The notes under the pieces are model-generated. The model made no database searches. It saw only the letters and a list, made by a program, of their open reading frames with translations, and was not told the origin of the DNA. Positions 8,338 to 16,249 of a stretch of 64,000 bases of DNA are shown in pieces; position 1 is the stretch's first letter; every line of letters starts with the position of its first letter. The stretch lies in NCBI RefSeq assembly GCF_028290625.1, contig NZ_JAQGJM010000027.1:62001-126000 (forward strand), written 5' to 3'. Position numbers and translations under genes: made by a program. Source of the DNA: Devosia sp. GTDB lineage: Bacteria; Pseudomonadota; Alphaproteobacteria; Rhizobiales; Devosiaceae.

Positions 8338-9215
8338 TCTGCGGCCTCCAGGGCCTCGCCGCTCAGGGCACCACGGTGGCCATGGGCGCGGCGGTCTTCG
8401 CAATTGTCGGTATCGGAGCAGACGAACATGTGGCCGCCGTGGTCATCGAGGATGACCTCATCGAGATAGACGCCGGTGGCAGCGCAAAGGGCGCAGGGCT
8501 CGGTAAAATGCTGGATGGTGAAAGGGTGATCTTCGAAATCGAGGCTGACCACCTTGGTGAAGGGGGGCACGGCATAGATGCGCATTTCGCGGCCGGCGCC
8601 GAAGAGCTGGAGCGCGGCGGACATGTGCATCTTGGGATTGTCGAATTTCGGCGTCGGCGAGGGGGACATGACGTAGCGGTCTTCCACCATCACCGGATAG
8701 CCATAGGTGGTGGCGATGCGGCCGTGGGTGGCGATATCCTCATAGAGCTTGACATGCATCAGGCCGTATTCCTTGAGCGCGTGCATGGTGCGCGTCTCGG
8801 TTTCACGCGGCTCGAGCATGCGCAGCGGCTCGGGGATCGGCACCTGATAGACCAGCGTCTGGCCGGCCGAGAGCGCCTTTTCGGGAATGCGGTGACGGGT
8901 CTGGATGATGGTGGCGTCGGCGGTATGGGTCGTCGTCTTGACGTTGGCGACCTTGGCGAAGAAGGCGCGGATGGAGACCGCATTTGTGGTGTCGTCGGCG
9001 CCCTGGTCGATGACCTTGAGCACGTCATCGGGGCCAACGATAGCGGCCGTCACCTGCACGCCGCCGGTGCCCCAGCCATAGGGCATGGGCATTTCGCGGC
9101 TGGCGAACGGCACCTGATAGCCGGGGATGGCGATGGCTTTGAGGATGGCGCGGCGGATCATCCGCTTGGTCTGTTCGTCGAGATAGGCGAAGTTATAGCT
9201 GGGGGTGGCGCTCAT
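8334..9215 (-). CDS. phnJ: Alpha-D-ribose 1-methylphosphonate 5-phosphate C-P lyase PhnJ
   Basis: The 293-residue radical-SAM enzyme that breaks the carbon-phosphorus bond. The cysteines C241, C244 and C266 that hold the iron-sulfur cluster are present (CALCAATG, then MFVCSDTDNC), together with C272, and the glycine radical site G32 in IPGYQVPF is kept; the numbering equals that of the E. coli enzyme. I chose the ATG at 9215, 8 bases after a GGAG, beginning MSATPSYNFAYLDEQ; the frame is open 36 bases further up. All catalytic residues appear intact. Confidence 0.95.
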   Translation of the reverse strand: MSATPSYNFAYLDEQTKRMIRRAILKAIAIPGYQVPFASREMPMPYGWGTGGVQVTAAIVGPDDVLKVIDQGADDTTNAVSIRAFFAKVANVKTTTHTADATIIQTRHRIPEKALSAGQTLVYQVPIPEPLRMLEPRETETRTMHALKEYGLMHVKLYEDIATHGRIATTYGYPVMVEDRYVMSPSPTPKFDNPKMHMSAALQLFGAGREMRIYAVPPFTKVVSLDFEDHPFTIQHFTEPCALCAATGVYLDEVILDDHGGHMFVCSDTDNCEDRRAHGHRGALSGEALEAAE

Positions 9216-9243
9216 AATGCTGGCTCCATGATTGTGGAGAGAA

Positions 9244-9357
9244 ACCCCCACCTAGCCTCCCCCTGGGAGGGGGAGGAATGACGCGGTGGATGGGGCTGAA
9301 TGGTGAAACTGTCGCGGAAAGGTTCCTCCCCCTTCCAGGGGGAGGCTAGGTGGGGGT
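9244..9357. repeat. Inverted repeat between phnI and phnJ
   Basis: Two perfect 23-base arms (9244-9266, ACCCCCACCTAGCCTCCCCC then TGG; 9335-9357, its complement) enclose about 68 bases. The arms are of the 'CCTAGCCTCCCCCT' type seen between genes of many Rhizobiales. It lies inside the co-oriented phn genes, where its hairpin could reduce read-through or stabilise the upstream message. Confidence 0.85.
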
Positions 9358-9384
9358 CCAGCACGAAAGCGGTAATTAGGAGCG

Positions 9385-10476
9385 TCATTCAGCCGCCTCC
9401 TGGGTGGCTTCGAACTTGGCGCGCATGGTGCGGATCAGGTCGAGTTCGGCCTGGAAGTCGACGTAGTGCGGCAGCTTCAGGTGTTCGACGAAGCCGGTGG
9501 ACTGCACGTTGTCGAGGTGGGAGATGACGAATTCCTCATCCTGGGCGGGGGCGGAAATGTCCTCGCCGAACTCGCGGGCCCGCAGGGCCCGGTCGCACAG
9601 CGACATCGACATCGCCTTGCGTTCGGACTGACCGAACACCAGGCCATAGCCGCGGGTAAACTGCGGCGGCACCTTGGCCGAACCCTTGAACTGGTTGACC
9701 ATCTGGCACTCGGTGACGCGGACGCGGCCGAGACTAACGGGGAAGCCCAGTTCGGGAATATCGAGTTCGACCTCAACTTCGCCGATGCGGATTTCGCCGA
9801 CCAAGGGATGGTTGCGGGCATAGCCGCGCTGGGTGGAATAGCCCAGAGCCAGCAGGAAGCCTTCGTCGCCACGGGCAAGCGCCTGCAGGCGCAGGTCGCG
9901 GTCGAGCGGATATTGCAGCGGCTCGCGGGTGAGGTCGCCGACCTCATCCTGTTCCACCGGATCGAAGCCCAGATCGGGCTCCATCAGACCCTGGTGGCCG
10001 AGCATGTCGGTAACGCGGGGCGCCCGAGCCGGATCGGCTTCGGCGGTGACGGGCTCGGCAATATCATTGCCCTCGGCAATCGCCGGGTCGAGCAGGCGAT
10101 GGGTATAATCGAAGGTGGGGCCGAGGAGCTGACCGCCGGGCAGATCCTTGAAGGTGGCGGAGACGCGGCGTTCGATCAGCATATCAGCGGTATCGATGGG
10201 GCGCGAATAGCCGAAGCGTGGCAGCGTGGTGCGATAGGCGCGGACCAGGAAAATGGCCTCGATCAGGTCGCCGCGCGATTGCAGGATGGCGAGGGCGGCC
10301 AATTCGCGATCATAGAGCGAGCCTTCGGCCATGCAGCGATCCACGGCGAGGCCGAGCTGCTCGATGATCTGTTCGGTGCGCAGGGCCGGCACCGCGCGGT
10401 CGCCACGGCGGCGATCGGCGAGCAGAGCGTGGGCATTGGCGATGGCGGCTTCCCCGCCTTTGACGGCAACGTACAT
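9385..10476 (-). CDS. phnI: C-P lyase core subunit PhnI
   Basis: A 363-residue core subunit. With PhnG, PhnH and PhnL it transfers methylphosphonate to ATP, displacing adenine; PhnI alone has nucleosidase activity in E. coli. The start MYVAVKGGEAAI and the segment QFTRGYGLVFGQSERKAMSM are characteristic, as is the C-terminal HYVDFQAELDLIR. It begins three bases after the phnH stop. It is followed by the 9244-9357 inverted repeat, which makes it the last gene before the only long gap among phnG-phnL. Confidence 0.94.
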   Translation of the reverse strand: MYVAVKGGEAAIANAHALLADRRRGDRAVPALRTEQIIEQLGLAVDRCMAEGSLYDRELAALAILQSRGDLIEAIFLVRAYRTTLPRFGYSRPIDTADMLIERRVSATFKDLPGGQLLGPTFDYTHRLLDPAIAEGNDIAEPVTAEADPARAPRVTDMLGHQGLMEPDLGFDPVEQDEVGDLTREPLQYPLDRDLRLQALARGDEGFLLALGYSTQRGYARNHPLVGEIRIGEVEVELDIPELGFPVSLGRVRVTECQMVNQFKGSAKVPPQFTRGYGLVFGQSERKAMSMSLCDRALRAREFGEDISAPAQDEEFVISHLDNVQSTGFVEHLKLPHYVDFQAELDLIRTMRAKFEATQEAAE

Positions 10477-10479
10477 GGG

Positions 10480-11070
10480 TCAGGCCTTCTTGATACGGGT
10501 GGTGCGGGGCAGGCCGATCAGCTGACCATCGGCAACGAGCAACAGGTCGACGCCGCGCGGGAATTGAGCGCCGTTTTCGGCCCATTGGGTGAGGAAATCG
10601 GCGGGCAGGCCGTGGGGCGCGATGGTGATGGAGCCGTCGATGCCAGGGCCGGTCAGGCTCAGTGCCTGACCACCGGAAACCGACTGGATGGCCAGAGCCA
10701 CGGTGGTGGAGCGATCGGGATAGAGATCGGTGCCCTGGTCGAAGTCGGCCAAGGTCATGGTCGGATCGCGGGTGAGGGCGAACTGGGCCTGGGCGCGCTC
10801 GGAGGTGATGGGGGCGCTGGTGTGGAAGCGCAGCCAGCCGAGGACGGCGTCGGTGGCCAGATCACGGTCGAGCCATAGGGTGGTGTCGTGATCGCAAAGG
10901 GTCAGCGCGATGGCGGCGAGCTCGGGTGACAGCGACGATGGCGGGACGAGGCCCAGGGCCAAATCCTGCACGGTGCCGGGGTTGGCAAGGCCATCCATGA
11001 CGGCGCGGAAGGCGGTTTGGGACTGCATGACGGGATCGGCGAAACCGCCGTCGAGAGTGTTGGTGTCCAT
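10480..11070 (-). CDS. phnH: C-P lyase core subunit PhnH
   Basis: A 196-residue PhnH, which forms the PhnGHIJ core as a dimer. The segment DPVMQSQTAFRAVMDGLANPG at the N-terminus and GPGIDGSITIAPHGLP near residue 145 are typical of the family. The ATG at 11070 shares one base with the phnG stop codon (TGATG). The frame continues to 11265, but that part lies inside phnG and is not coding for PhnH. Confidence 0.94.
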   Translation of the reverse strand: MDTNTLDGGFADPVMQSQTAFRAVMDGLANPGTVQDLALGLVPPSSLSPELAAIALTLCDHDTTLWLDRDLATDAVLGWLRFHTSAPITSERAQAQFALTRDPTMTLADFDQGTDLYPDRSTTVALAIQSVSGGQALSLTGPGIDGSITIAPHGLPADFLTQWAENGAQFPRGVDLLLVADGQLIGLPRTTRIKKA

Positions 11071-11525
11071 CAATTGTCTCCCCGGACCATGGTGAAGAAG
11101 TTGACCTTGGTGGCGGCGGTTTCCTGTTTGCGCTTGGTGTCGGCAGCAGTTGCGCCGGCGCGCAGCGGGGCCAGGATCCAAGTCTCGACCGTTGCGGGAT
11201 CGCGCTGGAACAAGGCGTCGAAGACGGCGATCAGGCGGGCCTTGTCGAGATCGCGGCCGAGGCAATAGCCGTGACCGATTTCGCCGCTTTCAAGCCGCAC
11301 GGTGGCGCGGCTGACGCTGGCTTCGCCGAGATTGAAGGGCGCGCCGCCGCCCCCTGCCCTGCCACGCACCATGACGAGGCCGGTTTCGGGACCACGGACA
11401 GGTTTGAAGTCGGGCTTGTCGGACCAGTTGGACCAGGCGGCGGTGAGCGCATTGGCATCAGCGGCGGCCAGGGCGTTGAGCGCCAGGCGGCGCGGGTCGG
11501 TATCGGGAACGGGTAGTGCGGTCAT
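11070..11525 (-). CDS. phnG: C-P lyase core subunit PhnG
   Basis: A 151-residue PhnG. Family landmarks are GLVMVRGRAGGGGAPFNLGE and the segment RLESGEIGHGYCLGRD, followed by LIAVFDALFQ and a KVNFFTMVRGDN ending. It is the first gene of the C-P lyase run; GAGG lies about nine bases before the ATG at 11525. A perfect inverted repeat 16 bases upstream is the likely control site of the divergent PhnF repressor. Confidence 0.94.
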   Translation of the reverse strand: MTALPVPDTDPRRLALNALAAADANALTAAWSNWSDKPDFKPVRGPETGLVMVRGRAGGGGAPFNLGEASVSRATVRLESGEIGHGYCLGRDLDKARLIAVFDALFQRDPATVETWILAPLRAGATAADTKRKQETAATKVNFFTMVRGDN

Positions 11526-11540
11526 TTTGCTTGCCTCAAC

Positions 11541-11560
11541 TTGTCTAATGAACTAGACAA
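11541..11560. promoter_or_regulatory. Candidate PhnF operator
   Basis: TTGTCTA-ATGAAC-TAGACAA is a perfect 7+7 inverted repeat with a six-base spacer in the 79-base gap between divergent phnG and phnF. GntR/HutC regulators such as PhnF bind inverted repeats of this size, so autoregulation and control of phnG onward are likely. Confidence 0.75.
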
Positions 11561-11604
11561 CTTAGAACGTAATTTCGGTCTTAGGCCTCTCGTGTGAATT
11601 TGCA

Positions 11605-12342
11605 ATGACAAAGGTGACGGCGGTTTCAGATTCGCATTTGAGCGGGGTGGCGATCTGGCGACGGATCGCCGACGCGGTCCGGCTCGATATCGTGGGTGGC
11701 AAGCTGGCGCGGGGCGACAAGCTGGCCGGGGAGGTGGAGCTGGCGGAACGGTTCGGCGCCAACCGGCATACGGTGCGGCGGGCCTTGCAGGCGCTGGCGG
11801 CGGAAGGGGTGATCCGCACCGAGCAGGGGCGCGGCAGCTTTGTGGATTCCGCCAAGCGGCTGAGCTACCGGATCGGCAAGCGGACGCGGTTTTCCGAGGG
11901 GCTGGCGGGACAGGCGAGCGAATTGCGCCGACAGGTGCTGGGCACGCGGCTGGAGAATGCCAGCGCCAGCGTGGCGGCGGCGCTTGGGCTGGTCAGCGGC
12001 GCCAAGGTGACGCGGCTCGATACGGTGTCGCTGGCGGATGGGCGGCCGGTGTCGCGGGCGACGAGCTGGGTCGGGTATCGCGATTTTCCCGAATTTGCCG
12101 CGCGGTTTGCGGAGGAGCAATCGACCACGGCGGTGTTCGCGGGGCTGGGTGTGTCCGACTATGTGCGGGCGAGTACGCGGATTTCGGCGCGGCATGCGGA
12201 TGCGGAAGAGACGGCATTGCTGAAGCTGGCGCCCGGGGCGATTTTATTGGTGTCCGAAGGGGTGGACGCCGACGTGGACGGGCGGCCGATATTGTATGGG
12301 CTGAGCCGGTTTCCGGCGGATTTGATGGAATTGGTGGTTTAG
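11605..12342 (+). CDS. phnF: GntR/HutC-family regulator PhnF
   Basis: A 245-residue regulator. The N-terminal winged helix (about residues 12-80) includes LARGDKLAGEVELAERFG and the recognition helix HTVRRALQALAAEGVI. The C-terminal UTRA ligand domain (about 95-240) resembles HutC regulators. It faces away from phnG across a gap with a clear inverted repeat, the usual phnF arrangement, so repression of the C-P lyase genes is expected. It is convergent with phnN; a paired hairpin repeat lies between them. No clear ribosome binding site precedes the ATG, hence some doubt about the exact start. Confidence 0.92.
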   Translation: MTKVTAVSDSHLSGVAIWRRIADAVRLDIVGGKLARGDKLAGEVELAERFGANRHTVRRALQALAAEGVIRTEQGRGSFVDSAKRLSYRIGKRTRFSEGLAGQASELRRQVLGTRLENASASVAAALGLVSGAKVTRLDTVSLADGRPVSRATSWVGYRDFPEFAARFAEEQSTTAVFAGLGVSDYVRASTRISARHADAEETALLKLAPGAILLVSEGVDADVDGRPILYGLSRFPADLMELVV

Positions 12343-12353
12343 GTGGGCAGAAA

Positions 12354-12476
12354 CCCCCTCACCCTGCCCGCTCCGCTGGACGCGTCGCAGGCTGCCCCTC
12401 TCCCACAAGGGGAGAGGGGTGACGACTGAGAGCTATCGGCTCCATCCCTTCTCCCCTCGTGGGAGAAGGTGCCCGA
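12354..12476. repeat. Paired hairpin repeat between phnF and phnN
   Basis: One hairpin is CCCCTCTCCC...GGGAGAGGGG (12395-12419) and a second is CCTTCTCCC-ctcgt-GGGAGAAGG (12447-12469). Outer ends CCCCCTCACCCTGCCC and GGGCGGATGAGGGGG partly pair. It lies between convergent genes and is of a type common between genes in Rhizobiales. It could end transcription from both sides, though U-tracts are missing. Confidence 0.75.
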
Positions 12477-12504
12477 AGGGCGGATGAGGGGGCGTCGCGA
12501 CCGC

Positions 12505-13080
12505 CTAAGCCCGTGCCGGCCAGACCTGGCGTTGGGAGGCTTCGAGCAAAATATCCACCAGCCGCTCCCCAGCCAACACCAGCGGACCGGAATTATCCAG
12601 TCGCACTGTGGTTGGCCCCAACGCATCTGCATCGACCATGCGGGCGAGGCGGGCAGTGATGGCTTGTGCATCTTCGCGGCCGCGGTTGGCGAGGCGTTGG
12701 GCGATGATGTCGGGGCTGGCGGAGAGCGCAACCACGGTGGAGCGGGCGTAACGGCGTTCGATTTCGCTGACGATCTGGCGCGAGACATTGGCGATGACCA
12801 CCCTGCCCGCATCGATATCGGCATCGATGGACGCGGGCAGGCCATAGCGCAGGCCGTGGGCGGGCCAGGCCAGCGCAAAGCCGCCGGAGCGTTCCAGCGC
12901 GGCGAATTCGGCTTCGCCCAGGCTGTCATGGTCCTCGCTTTTGCGATCAGCGGGGCGAGTGACGACGCGGCGGACGAAGACAAATTCGGGCCGGTCGGCG
13001 AGACGTTCGCGAGCGAAATTGATCAGCGTGTCCTTGCCGGAGCCGCTAGGGCCGACAATGGCGACGAAAACCCCACTCAT
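12505..13080 (-). CDS. phnN: Ribose 1,5-bisphosphate phosphokinase PhnN
   Basis: A 191-residue guanylate-kinase-like enzyme that makes PRPP from ribose 1,5-bisphosphate, the last step of the C-P lyase pathway. The P-loop is GPSGSGKDTL at residues 10-19, with TRPADRKSEDHDSL and FALAWPAHGLRYGLP following as in PhnN. Its start overlaps the phnM stop codon (ATGA at 13077-13080). Confidence 0.92.
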   Translation of the reverse strand: MSGVFVAIVGPSGSGKDTLINFARERLADRPEFVFVRRVVTRPADRKSEDHDSLGEAEFAALERSGGFALAWPAHGLRYGLPASIDADIDAGRVVIANVSRQIVSEIERRYARSTVVALSASPDIIAQRLANRGREDAQAITARLARMVDADALGPTTVRLDNSGPLVLAGERLVDILLEASQRQVWPARA

Positions 13081-14219
13081 ATGACGCGCTGGCCTTCGCG
13101 CCAGACGGTGCGCACGATCGGGATGCCGTCGCTGAGCCGGACGCGCACCAGATCGGCGCGCTTGCCGGTGGCGATTTCGCCGCGATCATCGAGGCCGCCA
13201 GCGGTCGCCGGGTGCTTGGTGACGAGGCGGACGGCGTGGGGCAGCGAGATGGAGTCCACCGAGTCGCCCAGGGTGAAGGCGGCCTGGATCAGGCTGAAGG
13301 GGATGTAGTCGGAGGAAAGGATATCGAGGATGCCGGCTTCGGCCAGGGTGCGGGCCGAAACATTGCCCGAATGGGAGGAGCCGCGCACCACATTGGGCGC
13401 GCCCATCAGCACGGCGAGGCCAGCTTCGTGGGAGGCACGGGCGGCTTCGATCGTGGTGGGGAATTCGGCGACGTCGATACCCTGGGCGATGGCTTCATCG
13501 ACATGGCCCAGCGTGGCGTCGTCGTGGCTGGCCAGCACGATGCCATGGTCGCGGCAGAAGGCCGCGATGGCGGCACGGTGAGGGGCCGCATAGGTCTCGG
13601 AATCGTGGGTGCGGCGGGCGGAGAATTCAGCCAAAGCGGCGTCGCTCATCTTGAGCTTGCCCTGGTAGTAAATCTTGTAAGCGTCGAAGCTGGCGAACTG
13701 GCGCTGGTTGGGGGCGTGGTCCATCAGCGAGGCCAGGCGCACCAGCGGGTCATGCTGCAAGGCGACGAAGTTTTCTAGGCAATCGGGCGCCGAGACTTCG
13801 CAGCGCAGATGGATGAAATGATCGGCGCGGAGGCGATTGGCGGCCTTGCCGGCGGTGATTGCCTCGGCCAGCACCTTCATTTCGGCGCTGCCCATATCGG
13901 CCTGCTCGTCGGTGCCGACGCGCAGGGCGTCGAACACCGTGGTGATACCGGAGGCCGCGACCTGGGCGTCATGCGCCTGCACCGAAGCGATCGGGTTCCA
14001 GCGCACGCGGGGGCGCGGCGCATAGTGGTTTTCCAGATGATCGGTGTGCAGTTCGACGAGGCCCGGAATGATGTAATCGCCGTCCATATCCTCGCCGGTG
14101 GCGGAGGTGTCGCCGATTTCGACGATTTTTCCGTTCCGCAGCACGATGGAGCCGGTGATGACGTCGTCGGCCAGGACGATGCGGGCATTGGTAAGCACGG
14201 TTTCGGCGGTCAGGGTCAT
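13077..14219 (-). CDS. phnM: Alpha-D-ribose 1-methylphosphonate 5-triphosphate diphosphatase PhnM
   Basis: A 380-residue amidohydrolase-superfamily enzyme that removes diphosphate from the ribose triphosphate intermediate. The metal-binding region H58-x-D60-H61 lies in PGLVELHTDHLENH, and later landmarks are HLRCEVSAPDCLENF, ASHDDATLGHVDEA and LSSDYIPFSL. It starts four bases after the DUF1045 stop codon and overlaps phnN by four bases, so the three genes form one operon separate from phnG-phnL. Confidence 0.94.
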   Translation of the reverse strand: MTLTAETVLTNARIVLADDVITGSIVLRNGKIVEIGDTSATGEDMDGDYIIPGLVELHTDHLENHYAPRPRVRWNPIASVQAHDAQVAASGITTVFDALRVGTDEQADMGSAEMKVLAEAITAGKAANRLRADHFIHLRCEVSAPDCLENFVALQHDPLVRLASLMDHAPNQRQFASFDAYKIYYQGKLKMSDAALAEFSARRTHDSETYAAPHRAAIAAFCRDHGIVLASHDDATLGHVDEAIAQGIDVAEFPTTIEAARASHEAGLAVLMGAPNVVRGSSHSGNVSARTLAEAGILDILSSDYIPFSLIQAAFTLGDSVDSISLPHAVRLVTKHPATAGGLDDRGEIATGKRADLVRVRLSDGIPIVRTVWREGQRVI

Positions 14220-14223
14220 GGGA

Positions 14224-14928
14224 TCAGGCAGTCTTGCGTTGCTGTTGGGCGGTGAAGCGGTGGATGGAATCGATCAGGAAGGGGGCATTAGGCTCTGGTT
14301 CGACGAACAGCGCCACCTGCGAAATGCACAAAGGTTCGTCGGTCAGGCTGCCGAAATGGCGATGCAGCATTTGGGCGACGTATTCGCGCTCCAACTCGTC
14401 GATGGGCCCGGTCAGGGTCATGTGGAAACGGAACTGGTCGAGCACATAGGGATGGCCCCAGGCCATCAGGTTGGCGAATTGGCGGCCGTTGAGCCGGCCG
14501 ATATCGCCGCGCGCCAGGTCGAGATCGGTGGTGGGGCTGCGATATTGATCGAACACGGTGACGAAATCGGTGGCCAGCTCGTGCAGTTCAAGATTGGGCG
14601 TGGCGGGCACCAGCGCGAAAAAATTCTCGATGAGGGCGATGCGCATGGCATCGACGGTGAGCGGGGGAACGCGGCGGCAGAACTTGACCAGCGCTGCCTG
14701 CACGTCGCTCACCCCATGCTCGTCGGCGATGCGGAACGGCGCCTTGAGCGAGCCGTGAAAGCCGATGCGACGGGGCGCGGCGGTCAGGAAGGCGTGGTCG
14801 GTTTCCACCAGCCCTTCGACGGGCCAAGCGATGCGCGCACCCGTATAGGGATCGCGCCGCAACCACCGCGCGGCCGCGATCGTCAAGGCATCGTCGGCCG
14901 GTGGGGTGAAGCAGATGGCGCAGCGCAT
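14224..14928 (-). CDS. DUF1045 family, 2H-phosphoesterase-like protein of phosphonate metabolism
   Basis: A 234-residue protein of the DUF1045 family, which is found almost only with C-P lyase genes. Two motifs of the 2H phosphoesterase superfamily are visible: H58-x-S60 in GFHGSLKAPF and H169-x-T171 in RFHMTLTGP. 2H enzymes open cyclic phosphodiesters. The pathway needs an enzyme that opens 5-phosphoribosyl 1,2-cyclic phosphate, normally PhnP, and no phnP is present among these genes, so this protein is a candidate for that step (inference). It is the first gene of the operon with phnM and phnN. Confidence 0.85.
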   Translation of the reverse strand: MRCAICFTPPADDALTIAAARWLRRDPYTGARIAWPVEGLVETDHAFLTAAPRRIGFHGSLKAPFRIADEHGVSDVQAALVKFCRRVPPLTVDAMRIALIENFFALVPATPNLELHELATDFVTVFDQYRSPTTDLDLARGDIGRLNGRQFANLMAWGHPYVLDQFRFHMTLTGPIDELEREYVAQMLHRHFGSLTDEPLCISQVALFVEPEPNAPFLIDSIHRFTAQQQRKTA

Positions 14929-15115
14929 GGGGGCGTCCGTTGAGTCGATCCGGCAGGCGCTAGCTGATTTATGTGACAGTGACGCGAATTGGCCGCCACT
15001 CCTGCGACCCGGCAGATGAAAGGGCGATGAACGCGGCGCTCAGGCAACATGAAGGCTGGCCCCGTTAGCAAGGCGGCCAAGCGGTGATCACGCCGCACAT
15101 TCATGGAGAATTCAA

Positions 15116-15481
15116 ATGAAGCTGTCCCGCCGCATCGCCCTGGGCGCCTCGCTTGCCGCAATGGTTCTGACCGGCGTCACTGCCACCTTCGCCGAGGAAA
15201 GCGACATGGTGCTGTTCAAGGTCGTTTCCTCCAAAGACGAAGTCATCATCGGGCTGACCGAAGGCCAGTTGACTGCAGCGGGCGGGCTCAATGCCGGCGT
15301 CGTCGGCAAGATGCTGGTGGCAAGCGGCGAGCTGGCGGCCTGGCAGTATGTGGTGTCCCGCAATGAAGCCGGCGATCTGGTGGAAGCGCCGACCAACTGG
15401 ATTTCCATCATTGCCAATGACGCGCTGCGCATCGAGCCCTATCAGGCCGAATGGCCAGTAACGCTGCCTGTCAGCGAATAA
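15116..15481 (+). CDS. Small secreted protein of unknown function
   Basis: A 121-residue protein with a clear signal peptide (MKLSRRIALGASLAAMVLTG, cleavage near TFAEE). The mature part of about 95 residues has no cysteines and no motif I recognise. GGAG lies before the ATG. It heads a run of four co-oriented genes (15116-17047) but the 68-base gap after it leaves the operon limits open. Confidence 0.7.
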   Translation: MKLSRRIALGASLAAMVLTGVTATFAEESDMVLFKVVSSKDEVIIGLTEGQLTAAGGLNAGVVGKMLVASGELAAWQYVVSRNEAGDLVEAPTNWISIIANDALRIEPYQAEWPVTLPVSE

Positions 15482-15549
15482 ACAATCACGACGGGAGCGC
15501 CGTCAGGTGACAGCGCTCCCGCGTCTGCACCAACCCTTGGGAGATTTTC

Positions 15550-16005
15550 ATGCGCCTGCCCATTCTCGCCAGCCTGATCATACTGTTTGGTGCGGCGCCC
15601 GTTTTTGCCAGCGGTGGCGTGGTCTGCACGTCGGGGGCGGGGCTGGCGCAGTTCGAGGTTTCCATCAGCATGGGACGCGACTTCGGAGCGGGAATTTTGA
15701 ACATCGGCGGCGAGCTGATCGCCAAAATTCCAAATGTCGCCCCTGACCTGCGGCAGTTGCATTTTGCGCCGGAAAATCCCAACCAGATATGGATCGACCG
15801 CGACGTGGTGTATTTCGAAATCTCGATACCGCACCGGGGCGACGGGCCCTACGGCTATGCCGATCTCATGATCAAGACCCAGTCGGTCGACGAAGGCAGC
15901 TATGTGGGCACCTATGTTTTGGACATTTATGACGCGGGCGTCGAAGTGGACGGCGTGCCGCAGAACATCACGGTGGACGGCGCCGTCAGTTGCATGACGG
16001 ATTAG
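15550..16005 (+). CDS. Secreted protein of unknown function
   Basis: A 151-residue protein with a signal peptide ending near VFASG. The mature part looks beta-rich and has two cysteines (near residues 25 and 148) that could form a disulfide. GGGAG lies before the ATG. I do not recognise the family. The next gene starts three bases after its stop. Confidence 0.7.
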   Translation: MRLPILASLIILFGAAPVFASGGVVCTSGAGLAQFEVSISMGRDFGAGILNIGGELIAKIPNVAPDLRQLHFAPENPNQIWIDRDVVYFEISIPHRGDGPYGYADLMIKTQSVDEGSYVGTYVLDIYDAGVEVDGVPQNITVDGAVSCMTD

Positions 16006-16007
16006 CC

Positions 16008-16226
16008 ATGCGCTTTGTTCCCCCGGCGCTGATGGCAATCATTGCGGCCGGGTTCTTCCGGCTGTTCCTGACGCGCTACTGGTTCTATCGCGATTGTATC
16101 GAGGCGGCGGCATCGAGCTGCATAACCCCGGACGGCGTCAATCTGATCCAAGGCGGAGCGCTGTGGATCGTGCCCTGCGCGATTTTCGCGCTGCTGGCCC
16201 TGCTGATGCTGCGGCACCGCCGGTAA
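16008..16226 (+). CDS. Small membrane protein of unknown function
   Basis: A 72-residue protein with two hydrophobic segments (about residues 4-22 and 46-67) joined by a loop that holds two cysteines, and a HRR end. The ATG at 16008 lies three bases after the stop of the preceding secreted protein gene, which makes it likelier than the in-frame ATG at 15990 inside that gene. The function is unknown. Confidence 0.6.
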   Translation: MRFVPPALMAIIAAGFFRLFLTRYWFYRDCIEAAASSCITPDGVNLIQGGALWIVPCAIFALLALLMLRHRR

Positions 16227-16249
16227 TCCCAACACTGTGAGACCCCCCA

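Noticed and set aside
1340..12476. CRISPR array or insertion sequences among the repeats
   Set aside because: The repeats are inverted, few and of different sequence, without regular spacers or a transposase gene.
12505..12516. Guanylate kinase instead of PhnN
   Set aside because: The fold is similar, but the position between phnM and phnF and the PhnN-type segments decide for PhnN.
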